NCBI GenBank assembly: GCA_036847245.1
Contig: DAIUAL010000172.1
Coordinates: 1-7,250 of the forward strand
Length of the DNA stretch: 7,250 nt
DNA from: UBA4661 sp002405405
GTDB lineage: Bacteria; Bacteroidota; Ignavibacteria; Kapaibacteriales; UBA4661
Reading direction: 5' to 3'
Positions 1-6,148 of the stretch are shown one piece after another. Each line of letters starts with the position of its first letter. Position 1 is the stretch's first letter. Below the pieces are notes generated by a model. It had not been told where the DNA came from. It saw only the letters and a list, made by a program, of their open reading frames with translations, and did not search any database. The position numbers and the translations under genes are program-made.

Positions 1-37
1 GCTCCGCCCCCATCCCCGAGTCCGCCGCTCCGCTCGC
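1..37. repeat. G+C-rich tract with short direct repeat at the window edge
   Basis: By hand count 30 of 37 bases are G or C, and nearly all the G is on the minus strand, against 45-50% in the neighbouring genes. The heptamer gctccgc occurs at 1-7 and again at 27-33, a 26-base spacing, so the tract may be the end of a short tandem array continuing left of the window. It begins directly after the stop codon of the PepSY-type gene. It is too short to call a known repeat family, and no hairpin beyond a 4-bp stem (17-20 with 33-36) was found. Confidence 0.35.
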
Positions 38-586
38 TTACGAAATCAAAAACAAAAAAATCAGCGGAAAAATAATCCCCACAATGGCGAATTTCCAACC
101 ACGTTCCCGAAAACTCATTTTCCCTTTTTGAATAAACATCCCCGTAATGGCAATCGTGAGCATAGCCACACCAAAAATATCCGAGTACCACACCCATGCA
201 AGATTGGTTTCGACATGCAATTGCGTGGATTGCGCCAAAAGAGGAATTTTAAAATGGCTGTCGCGCTCACCTTTGCCACTTGGAATATCAATATCGTACA
301 CAAAATCATTGTACGTAATGCGGAGTGTATTGCCTCGCACCCGGAAACTTTTAAACTGTTTCTCGATCCCCCACTGCACCGAGAGTGTGCGAATAAGGGA
401 ATCATTGATAAGAGACTTATCTTTGGGAAGTGCAACAACGATAGAGTCTGATTTATAGACATAGTGGGTCGGATACCACGCATTACGATGATTCAAAAAA
501 ATGCCCGACAGCGCGAAGGCGATAATCAGACCAACATAAAAATACCCCAAATCACGATGGATCGAACGAACAGGAGGAACTTGCAT
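38..586 (-). CDS. PepSY-type (PepSY_TM-like) inner-membrane protein
   Basis: The protein is 182 aa from the chosen ATG. It starts with a short cytoplasmic stretch holding HRDLGYFYVG (residues 10-19), runs into a first membrane helix (about 14-32) ending FLNHR, has a roughly 100-residue exported section, then two more helices (about 137-153 and 163-181) joined by a basic loop. This matches the small PepSY-associated membrane proteins of Bacteroidota, which often accompany iron or TonB-dependent uptake and relate to PepSY-type reductase subunits; the role here is inferred. His10, His33 and His124 are possible ligand residues. The frame stays open to a GTG at 721, but the extra 45 residues do not look like the family, whose members start just before the HRDLGY motif. 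No Shine-Dalgarno precedes either start. It is divergent from the TPR gene. Confidence 0.82.
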   Translation of the reverse strand: MQVPPVRSIHRDLGYFYVGLIIAFALSGIFLNHRNAWYPTHYVYKSDSIVVALPKDKSLINDSLIRTLSVQWGIEKQFKSFRVRGNTLRITYNDFVYDIDIPSGKGERDSHFKIPLLAQSTQLHVETNLAWVWYSDIFGVAMLTIAITGMFIQKGKMSFRERGWKFAIVGIIFPLIFLFLIS

Positions 587-664
587 AGGAACGACGAAGA
601 GAGGTGGAACAAACAAAAAAGAGTCGCAAAATATCGAAAGTTTTGATGTAGACTTCGGTGTCAG

Positions 665-689
665 TGTATCTGTGAATACATTTTTGTAT
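665..689. promoter_or_regulatory. Overlapping short inverted repeats in the divergent gap
   Basis: The 175-base gap between the PepSY-type gene and the TPR gene should hold promoters for both directions. The only structure seen is tgtat (665-669), ataca (676-680) and tgtat (685-689). The middle copy can pair with either neighbour, giving two mutually exclusive 5-bp stems. It could be an operator or chance in A+T-rich sequence. No convincing -35/-10 pair or Bacteroidota TTG/TAnnTTTG pair was found. Confidence 0.2.
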
Positions 690-761
690 GTTCCATAGCG
701 AAATAAAAATATGCTTCTCACACCGAGTATCTACTTTTAGTTTTTTGGGAGTACAGCTACT

Positions 762-2279
762 ATGAATCGTCGTACTTTAACCACACTGTTATACCTTGTT
801 ATGGTATTTGTAGCACCGTCTGTCTATAGTCAAAGCACTACCACTCTTGATTTGGTGCAATGTAGGGCGTGGTATGCCGATAACGATTTTCAACGCATCA
901 TCGTGTGGATAGATTCAGTATCTGTAGCTAATAAAAGCATACTAATGGCTGATGGCAAAGCCGTGCATCTGTATGGCGCCGCACTCCAAGCAGTCGGCGC
1001 GCATGATAAAGCGATTGGCTTATATCGTGAGCGGTTGCTGGTGGATTCCACCGATACCGATTGCGCTCATGATCTAGGGCAATGCCTCAATACCATGGGG
1101 CGATACAAAGAGTCTGTTACGGTCTTGGAAAAAGCATGGGCGTTGAACACAAAGAATCTCAATATCCTCCGCACATTGGCACAGGTGCTTTTCAATGACA
1201 AACAGTTTGACCGAGCGCGTTCGTATTATGCTCTACTGATTGACAAGGGCGCACGCAATCCATTCTACTATGCACAAATAGCGCGGTGTTATGCTAATTC
1301 TGAAGATGAAACTCTCCAAAAAAATGCCATTGAGTACTATGTGCTGGTGGCATACGAACTTGCGCCAACCAATCGCGCTGTAGTCTTGGAAAGTGCCGAA
1401 TATCTACGTGGTGCCAAGAGCCCTTATCATGCGTTAGCAGTGTTGAATAAAGCAGTATTGACCTTTCCTGCCGATGCCATTTTTCATGCAGAATGTGGTA
1501 AAAATCTCTTGTTACAAAATCGCTTTGTAGAAGCAAAAACAGCCTTTCTCCAGGCACTTGCTTTGGGAGATTCTTCGCGTGCTACCTTGCGTGAGCTTGG
1601 TATCAGCTACTACATGAATCGCTCATTTGATACAGCACGCTTTTACTTGGAAGCTGCCTTGCTGACCAATATCGCTAAACCCGATGCACGCACCTTGGCA
1701 TTCCTTGGAGTAGTATATCGAGAACAGAAACAATTCGACAAAGCACAGATCATGTTTAGTAATGCACTCAAAATCCACAAAGCCAATGAGCTTGCCGATA
1801 TCATTGTGCAGCAAGGGCTTACCCATAAGCGTGCAGGGCAGAATGATTCAGCATTTGCCAAGTATGTCATGGCGCAGAAACTTGACCCTGAGGATACAGA
1901 TGTTTTGTACGAAATGGGTACTCTGCTGGAAACAAACCCTACACAGCGCACAGCGGCGATACAGTGTTTTGTCGCATATCTTGAGCGCACACGTGCGCAA
2001 AGCTCGCAAGCCGCGCAATATGCACGCCAACGCTTGAAAGAGTGGGGCTATAATACACATTCGATTCGCCAAAATACAGGAGCAACGGAAACATTGTCAT
2101 CTCTTGCATCGGTTCTCGGCGGAGCATCATCAGCGACCATCAATGGAACGACAAGTACGGTACCACAGGTGATAGATGGCATAGAGGATACATCATTTGC
2201 AACGAATGCAACACTGCGCTTACTGCCGCAAGACATGCCGCGTACCACAACGAATGCGACAATCCCCAAGAATAAATGA
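762..2279 (+). CDS. Secreted tetratricopeptide-repeat (TPR) protein
   Basis: The protein is 505 aa. Residues 1-24 look like a Sec signal peptide: basic NRR, a hydrophobic core, and a VYSQ cleavage region. From about 65 to 415 it consists of TPR-like helix pairs; the clearest are at about 67-95, 101-130, 134-163, 240-268, 273-303, 309-342, 345-378 and 379-412, with recurrent patterns such as A..LG..Y...G.Y..A. The last 70 residues (about 435-505) are Ser/Thr/Asn-rich with no repeats and probably disordered. TPR arrays are protein-binding scaffolds; an export signal points to a periplasmic or envelope-assembly role, but no partner can be named. The ATG has a weak GGGAG-like site at 747-752. It is the only plus-strand gene and ends facing the esterase gene. 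Confidence 0.88.
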   Translation: MNRRTLTTLLYLVMVFVAPSVYSQSTTTLDLVQCRAWYADNDFQRIIVWIDSVSVANKSILMADGKAVHLYGAALQAVGAHDKAIGLYRERLLVDSTDTDCAHDLGQCLNTMGRYKESVTVLEKAWALNTKNLNILRTLAQVLFNDKQFDRARSYYALLIDKGARNPFYYAQIARCYANSEDETLQKNAIEYYVLVAYELAPTNRAVVLESAEYLRGAKSPYHALAVLNKAVLTFPADAIFHAECGKNLLLQNRFVEAKTAFLQALALGDSSRATLRELGISYYMNRSFDTARFYLEAALLTNIAKPDARTLAFLGVVYREQKQFDKAQIMFSNALKIHKANELADIIVQQGLTHKRAGQNDSAFAKYVMAQKLDPEDTDVLYEMGTLLETNPTQRTAAIQCFVAYLERTRAQSSQAAQYARQRLKEWGYNTHSIRQNTGATETLSSLASVLGGASSATINGTTSTVPQVIDGIEDTSFATNATLRLLPQDMPRTTTNATIPKNK

Positions 2280-2458
2280 TTTCTGTTTCGTCGAGTTATC
2301 CTTGATGATTATTCGCCTGCATACCGTGGTCTGCATATCACCATAGATGACAGTTACGGAATAGAGGGCGATGATAAAACCTCAAACCTCATATCGTTCT
2401 GCTCCATATCGGTAAGATCGAAAGAAGAGAGGAGGTAAATGGAGTGCACTTCAAAAAT

Positions 2459-3457
2459 TTATCGCTTTTTTGTTCCGAGCAAAAAGATCAATGGCTCTGC
2501 AAGTCGTGCTTTCCATGCACGTTCATTATGCTCAGCACCGGGAAATGCTTTGGTTGTCCACTGTTGTCGTGAATACCCACGAGCGCGAAGAATGGTGTCG
2601 GCGGTTGCTTGATACTTGGGGTAAAACCGATCCAAAGTTGCTGTTCCATAATCAAAATAGAGCTGATGTCGTGTGTGTGCCGGTGGAAGGTGGGCACGCA
2701 TATATTGCTGGATTGCTTTGGGAAATGCCGGAGTACTGTCATTCAAACTTACGCTCCAATGAGTTGAAAGGCATCCTGCTCCCCCAAAAACTTTCGGATA
2801 TTCACAGAGCGCATACAATGAAATCAGTCCACCCATGCTTGAACCCGCAATAAAGGTATTCTTACGATCGGGCAAGGTTGAGAATGCAGAATCAATGTGC
2901 GGTTTAAGTTCCTTGACAATCCAAGCGAGATATTCATCGGAACGGATGACCTGTCCGGAAAAATTACGATGAGAGAGGAGCTCTCTTTGCTGGACTTGCG
3001 TCGTTGCGTAGAATGGTTTTGCCGGCATGTATTCCGTAAATCGCGCTGAGGTATTATGGATACCCACAACAATGCATGGTCGCATCTTCTTTTTATGCGT
3101 TAAATCAGCAATCGTTGAATCAACTTCCCATGCAACATGACCAAAGGCACAAGTAGAGTCAAACACATTTTGCCCATCGTGCATGTACAGTACGGGGTAT
3201 CGTTGCTTGGGGGAGTAGTTCGGTGGCAACCAAATACTAACAGCGCGAGATTGTATTCTTTGAGAGGGAAACTCTGCGATATACTGCAATGTTCCGATCG
3301 TCGTTGTTGGAACGCATGGTGTTTGAGCAAGCAGAGAAGAATCGTACGCAAAGAGCATAATGCCCGATACAATCACAAAACTCAACCATCGTGGGCGTGG
3401 CGATAGTTTACGGGCAGTGTCGGCAAAAAGTCGAAAGAAAGAGAAAAGTGTATTCAT
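2459..3457 (-). CDS. Secreted alpha/beta-hydrolase esterase (putative esterase, enterochelin esterase/esterase D type)
   Basis: The protein is 332 aa with a long N-terminal export signal: a basic stretch to about residue 23, a hydrophobic segment at 24-38 and a likely cut near LLAQ (42-45). The hydrolase domain (about 55-328) has the family landmarks YPVLYMHDGQNVFD (87-100), a nucleophile elbow AGSSMGG with Ser207, a candidate acid in DYGTATLD (Asp269 or Asp276), and the catalytic His310 in GAEHNERAW. This is the Putative esterase family (PF00756), which includes siderophore esterases, esterase D and acyl transferases; the substrate cannot be read from sequence. The gene starts 18 bases after the sigma-factor stop with no visible Shine-Dalgarno, so it may be read through from the operon or from a promoter inside the sigma gene. 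Its base composition (about 50% G+C at 2941-3000) is like the TPR gene, not the operon. The 179-base gap downstream shows no clear hairpin terminator. Confidence 0.92.
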   Translation of the reverse strand: MNTLFSFFRLFADTARKLSPRPRWLSFVIVSGIMLFAYDSSLLAQTPCVPTTTIGTLQYIAEFPSQRIQSRAVSIWLPPNYSPKQRYPVLYMHDGQNVFDSTCAFGHVAWEVDSTIADLTHKKKMRPCIVVGIHNTSARFTEYMPAKPFYATTQVQQRELLSHRNFSGQVIRSDEYLAWIVKELKPHIDSAFSTLPDRKNTFIAGSSMGGLISLYALCEYPKVFGGAGCLSTHWSVSLNDSTPAFPKAIQQYMRAHLPPAHTRHQLYFDYGTATLDRFYPKYQATADTILRARGYSRQQWTTKAFPGAEHNERAWKARLAEPLIFLLGTKKR

Positions 3458-3475
3458 AACAAGAATTGAACGAAC

Positions 3476-4363
3476 TCAGATACCTGCCGAGTTAAGGTTG
3501 AAAATATCAAGCACCTTATTATTTACCAAGATTGTCTTCAGTAATTTATCAGAATGTTCTTTTTCTTGAAATGGTTGATTGCGAAAAAGGTCAGCATATT
3601 CGGTTTCTAACTCATTGTCAAGGTCTGTCGCTTTTTCTTTTGCAACTTCATTTATCTTGCGCAGATACGAAGTGTTAAATTTTAGCTGATTGGGGTCAAC
3701 CCAACCAGACTTAATAAAGCCCTTCGTTTTTCTGTGGCAACGACAAGGGTTTGATGTGTTAATGAGCCCGCATTTATTGTTCATAAAATTATATAGATCG
3801 CGTCTTGCTCTCGAAAGTATTTGCCTGAAATTGTCTTTACTGATACCCAACAACCTCGAGCCCAAGTTGTGGTCAACTCCAAATATCTCTCCAAGCACAT
3901 ACACTAAACGTTGTTCTCTGCTCAGGCATAATAACATTCCGTTCATACAGCCTAACTTTGCATCTTCTATGAACTCTTTAAGTTCAGCTTTTTCTAGTAT
4001 AGATAGGTCTTCGTCTGCAATATTGTCCAACTGTTCGGCATAATCGTCAAAAGAGGTGATGATGTCTTCCAGCCAATACTTTTTCATGTGCAAAAAGTGA
4101 ATGATAGTAAAACGATTCAGCCATGTACGAAACTCACTTTCTCCTCTAAATTGCGACAAGTTTGTCACTGCTTTAATCAAAACCTCTTGCATAATATCTT
4201 CGGCATCAAAGGGGCTAAGAACCATCTTTTTTGCTACATTATAAATGTAGTGTTGATGTCTTTTTACTAATGCTTCTAATGCACTTGTTGAACCGGATAA
4301 GGAGGCTTCAATTAGGTCCCTATCCGGTTTATCATTATAGTCTATTGATAAGGGGTTTTCCAT
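3476..4363 (-). CDS. ECF-type sigma-70 family RNA polymerase sigma factor with Cys-containing C-terminal extension
   Basis: The protein is 295 aa, about 100 longer than a minimal ECF sigma factor. Region 2 lies at about 24-95, with PFDAEDIMQEVLIKA (51-65) and FRTWLNRF (78-85) as the core-binding and -10 recognition helices. Region 4 lies at about 138-192, with LSREQRLVYVLGEIFG and the helix-turn-helix LLGISKDNFRQILSRARRDL. Beyond it, residues 193-295 form an extra domain starting with KCGLINTSNPCRCHRKTKG: Cys198, Cys207, Cys209 and His210 could bind zinc. The extension then becomes charged and helical. I infer it regulates the sigma factor, since no anti-sigma gene is adjacent. The start overlaps the tag stop by one base (TAATG), so translation is coupled. 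Sample composition (3781-3840) is about 33% G+C, below the flanking genes. The sigma-factor family is clear; its target promoters are unknown. Confidence 0.92.
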   Translation of the reverse strand: MENPLSIDYNDKPDRDLIEASLSGSTSALEALVKRHQHYIYNVAKKMVLSPFDAEDIMQEVLIKAVTNLSQFRGESEFRTWLNRFTIIHFLHMKKYWLEDIITSFDDYAEQLDNIADEDLSILEKAELKEFIEDAKLGCMNGMLLCLSREQRLVYVLGEIFGVDHNLGSRLLGISKDNFRQILSRARRDLYNFMNNKCGLINTSNPCRCHRKTKGFIKSGWVDPNQLKFNTSYLRKINEVAKEKATDLDNELETEYADLFRNQPFQEKEHSDKLLKTILVNNKVLDIFNLNSAGI

Positions 4364-4920
4364 TAATCATTCCATTTAGGATTAGTTTGCAATATCTTGT
4401 TGTAAATCGAACAACTTGGCACATGAGCACCCCTTAAATAGCCTGTGCTTAGCAAAAATTCATTCACAATTTCGCCCCCAGTGAATTTAAACGTCTTTTT
4501 GAATAGCTTCATCCAATCTTCTTTTGATTTTGGATGGTTTTGGTCAAGCCAATTTTTAAAAGAACCGTACTCGTTTTGTAATTGTAAAATCACATTCGCA
4601 TTGTGAATAGTTGCATCAACTTTTAACCGATTTCGGATAATTCCCGCATCATTTAAAAGCCTTTGTCTATCGAATTCTTCATAATTGGCTACTGTTTTCA
4701 CGTCGAATTTGTCAAAAGCATTGTGAAAATTTGCCTGCTTACTCAGTATTGTTGTCCAACTCAACCCAGCTTGGTTGATCTCTAAGACGAACCTTTCAAA
4801 AAGTTCGTTGTCATCTTCTATGGGAAAACCATATGCTGTATCGTGATAAATTCGATGAATATTAGTTTTATCCAAGCAACTCACCATTTCGCAATATGAT
4901 TTTGGTCTGTCTAATGTCAT
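4363..4920 (-). CDS. tag: DNA-3-methyladenine glycosylase I
   Basis: This base-excision repair enzyme removes 3-methyladenine from alkylated DNA. The 185-aa length is normal for Tag. Zinc ligands of the family are recognisable: Cys10 and His26 (in IYHDTAYG) near the N-terminus, His166 and Cys170 (in AHVPSC) near the C-terminus. The base-binding pocket is present: Tyr25, Glu47 in LEINQAGLSW and Trp55, matching E. coli Tyr16, Glu38 and Trp46. The helix-hairpin region follows in DAGIIRNRLKVDATIHNA. No key residue is missing, so it should be active. The ATG overlaps the stop of the upstream gene as ATGA (4 bases), and the stop overlaps the sigma-factor start (TAATG), placing it in the middle of a three-gene operon. 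Composition is low, about 32-38% G+C at 4441-4560. Identification is firm. Confidence 0.95.
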   Translation of the reverse strand: MTLDRPKSYCEMVSCLDKTNIHRIYHDTAYGFPIEDDNELFERFVLEINQAGLSWTTILSKQANFHNAFDKFDVKTVANYEEFDRQRLLNDAGIIRNRLKVDATIHNANVILQLQNEYGSFKNWLDQNHPKSKEDWMKLFKKTFKFTGGEIVNEFLLSTGYLRGAHVPSCSIYNKILQTNPKWND

Positions 4921-5531
4921 GAAATCTCCAAAAAGTGCTTCATAATGATAACGTTCTCGACGATTGAAAAAATCGCATCAAAGGTTGAATTATGTTGCAT
5001 GAATTGTTCATTGTTTTTTGCGGAAGCTATATTCTCCCAAAATACTCTTTCTGCCCAAAGATTTTTATTTTGGGTCGATTGTAAAAGTACTCTGTTTTTG
5101 TATCCTACTGACTTCTCGATTTCAGTATTGTACGTTGCAAAAAACTCTCCTATTCGATGATTATCATTTTCTTTAAGCTGATAGACAGCCAATGCAACAG
5201 TTTTAGTTTCTTGGTGATACACAAAATGCTGGTTGCTGATCCTGAAATGATCAAACAGTTCAGTCTTCTCAATCAACTGAATAAACTCCACCAACTCAGG
5301 TATTTCGTTCATGTTTTTTGCACCGTTTAGGGCATTCTCAAGAGTATCCCAAGCCACGTAATCGAGGAAAAGATAAGGGTCTTCAGTTGATTGATAGACT
5401 TTTCTGTGAAGGTAACCTTCCAGTTTAGTAAGTCCCGCATTGGTTTGGTCAAGGAGAACCCTCTTGCTCTCAAATGGGAAGTTTTTAAGTCTGTAGACAA
5501 CCAGTTCGATGATATGATTTCTGTTATCCAT
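4917..5531 (-). CDS. Tandemly duplicated dimeric alpha-beta barrel (ABM-like) domain protein
   Basis: The protein is 204 aa, soluble, with no signal peptide or membrane helix. It is two copies of one fold: copy A (about 8-98) and copy B (about 111-203). Matching landmarks are VVYRLK and AVYQLK at the first strand; GYLHRKVYQSTEDPYLFLD and GYKNRVLLQSTQNKNLWAE in the middle; a following aromatic-rich strand (YVAWDTLENA, VFWENIASA); and ELFDHFRI and IIMKHFLEI at the end. Size and order of elements resemble the antibiotic-biosynthesis-monooxygenase/dimeric alpha-beta barrel superfamily, where two such units normally come from separate subunits; here the pair is fused. These proteins bind small aromatic molecules, haem or quinones, or act as cofactorless oxygenases; no reaction can be assigned. 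It leads the operon: its stop overlaps the tag start by 4 bases. An AAGGA site lies 9 bases before the ATG. Confidence 0.78.
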   Translation of the reverse strand: MDNRNHIIELVVYRLKNFPFESKRVLLDQTNAGLTKLEGYLHRKVYQSTEDPYLFLDYVAWDTLENALNGAKNMNEIPELVEFIQLIEKTELFDHFRISNQHFVYHQETKTVALAVYQLKENDNHRIGEFFATYNTEIEKSVGYKNRVLLQSTQNKNLWAERVFWENIASAKNNEQFMQHNSTFDAIFSIVENVIIMKHFLEIS

Positions 5532-5540
5532 TGTTTGTAT

Positions 5541-5545
5541 TCCTT
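5541..5545 (-). promoter_or_regulatory. Shine-Dalgarno site for the operon's first gene
   Basis: AAGGA on the minus strand, 9 bases before the ATG at 5531. It supports that start and is one of the few recognisable ribosome-binding sites in the window. Confidence 0.5.
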
Positions 5546-5588
5546 ATAACAGAGATTAGATGAGTTATGAGTTACAAAAGTTAGATAA

Positions 5589-5622
5589 TAAAAATCTTAT
5601 GGTGTGACAGTTGAGATTTTTA
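5589..5622. repeat. 9-bp perfect inverted repeat upstream of the operon
   Basis: The arms taaaaatct (5589-5597) and agattttta (5614-5622) are perfectly complementary around a 16-base loop. It sits in the 183-base gap between the membrane-protein gene stop (5715) and the operon's first start (5531). The A-run and T-run in the arms suit a weak bidirectional terminator for the upstream gene, or an operator for the operon. The stem has only two G-C pairs, so neither role is certain. No convincing promoter boxes were found in this gap. Confidence 0.35.
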
Positions 5623-5714
5623 GTAACGGAAAACGGTTTATGGATTGACGAGAAAGTCTACTGTGTGCAGTGCGTTATGTGATTTCTACCTCTACCCCAC
5701 CGTAGTCAGGTTTG

Positions 5715-6110
5715 TCATAGAGTATTCTTTCCAACAACAACAGCAATAATACTTGTTGCAACAAAGGGTAATACCGAAAGTAGAATTTTGATATTCATAC
5801 TGATAACGCCAACAACCAACATCACGCCCAGCAACGAAGAGATGCAGAAAATACCCGCAACCGTCAGTCGCCGACTCGGTTGTTTACGCATGATGCCAAT
5901 GAGAAGAAGGATTTGCCCAATGAGTGGGAGTATCACAAGCGGATGTATCATCGAGAGCGGATCAAGCATTATGGCGGTCAGCACATCCCATTCCGCCGCA
6001 AAAAGAAAGGTGTGTTGTTGATTATTGCCCCACTCCAGATACCCGCACAGCGATGTCAGGATCAGGGCGGTATGAGCCAAACGATAGCGTGTTATGTGTA
6101 TCTTCTTCAT
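5715..6110 (-). CDS. Small four-helix integral membrane protein of unknown function
   Basis: The protein is 131 aa. A basic N-terminus (MKKIHITRYR) leads into four likely membrane helices at about 11-25, 54-74, 82-105 and 108-127. Between helices 1 and 2 is the stretch GYLEWGNNQQHTFLFAAEWD, and helix 2 is entered through LDPLSMIHPLVILPLIGQ. The short basic loop KQPSRR after helix 2 would be cytoplasmic. I recognise no named family; the layout resembles small uncharacterised membrane proteins of Bacteroidota. A GGAG motif 8 bases before the ATG supports the start and comes from the 12-base tandem repeat in the 30-base gap. It probably shares a transcript with the pentapeptide gene just upstream. 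Composition is about 45% G+C in the line 5881-5940, so it is outside the A+T-rich block. Confidence 0.75.
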   Translation of the reverse strand: MKKIHITRYRLAHTALILTSLCGYLEWGNNQQHTFLFAAEWDVLTAIMLDPLSMIHPLVILPLIGQILLLIGIMRKQPSRRLTVAGIFCISSLLGVMLVVGVISMNIKILLSVLPFVATSIIAVVVGKNTL

Positions 6111-6111
6111 G

Positions 6112-6148
6112 CGAAAAACTCCACGAAAAACTCCACGAAATTACTCCA
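6112..6148. repeat. Tandem repeat, 12-base unit, three copies
   Basis: The unit cgaaaaactcca is present exactly at 6112-6123 and 6124-6135, followed by a variant cgaaattactcca at 6136-6148. On the minus strand each copy reads TGGAGTTTTTCG or close to it, so GGAG recurs. The copy nearest the membrane-protein start places GGAG 8 bases before its ATG. The outermost copy contains the last codons and TAA stop of the pentapeptide gene. Confidence 0.85.

Noticed and set aside
587..721. 45-residue N-terminal extension of the PepSY-type protein from a GTG at 721
   Set aside because: The family starts just before the HRDLGY motif; the extension has no signal peptide or domain, no ribosome-binding site, and would remove most of the divergent promoter space.
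1643..1990. 115-codon minus-strand frame inside the TPR gene
   Set aside because: It mirrors codons of a clear TPR array; composition follows from the real gene, and no domain is visible.
2439..2612. A 57-codon plus-strand reading frame preceded by AGGAGG, antisense to the esterase 3' end
   Set aside because: The spacer between GGAGG and ATG is only 3 bases, and the product (Cys/Arg-rich, no pattern) is the complement of a conserved esterase C-terminus. Probably chance in a purine-rich gap.
3476..5531. The A+T-rich operon as a mobile element or integrated cassette
   Set aside because: No transposase, integrase, terminal inverted repeats, flanking direct repeats or tRNA gene were found; only composition supports transfer.
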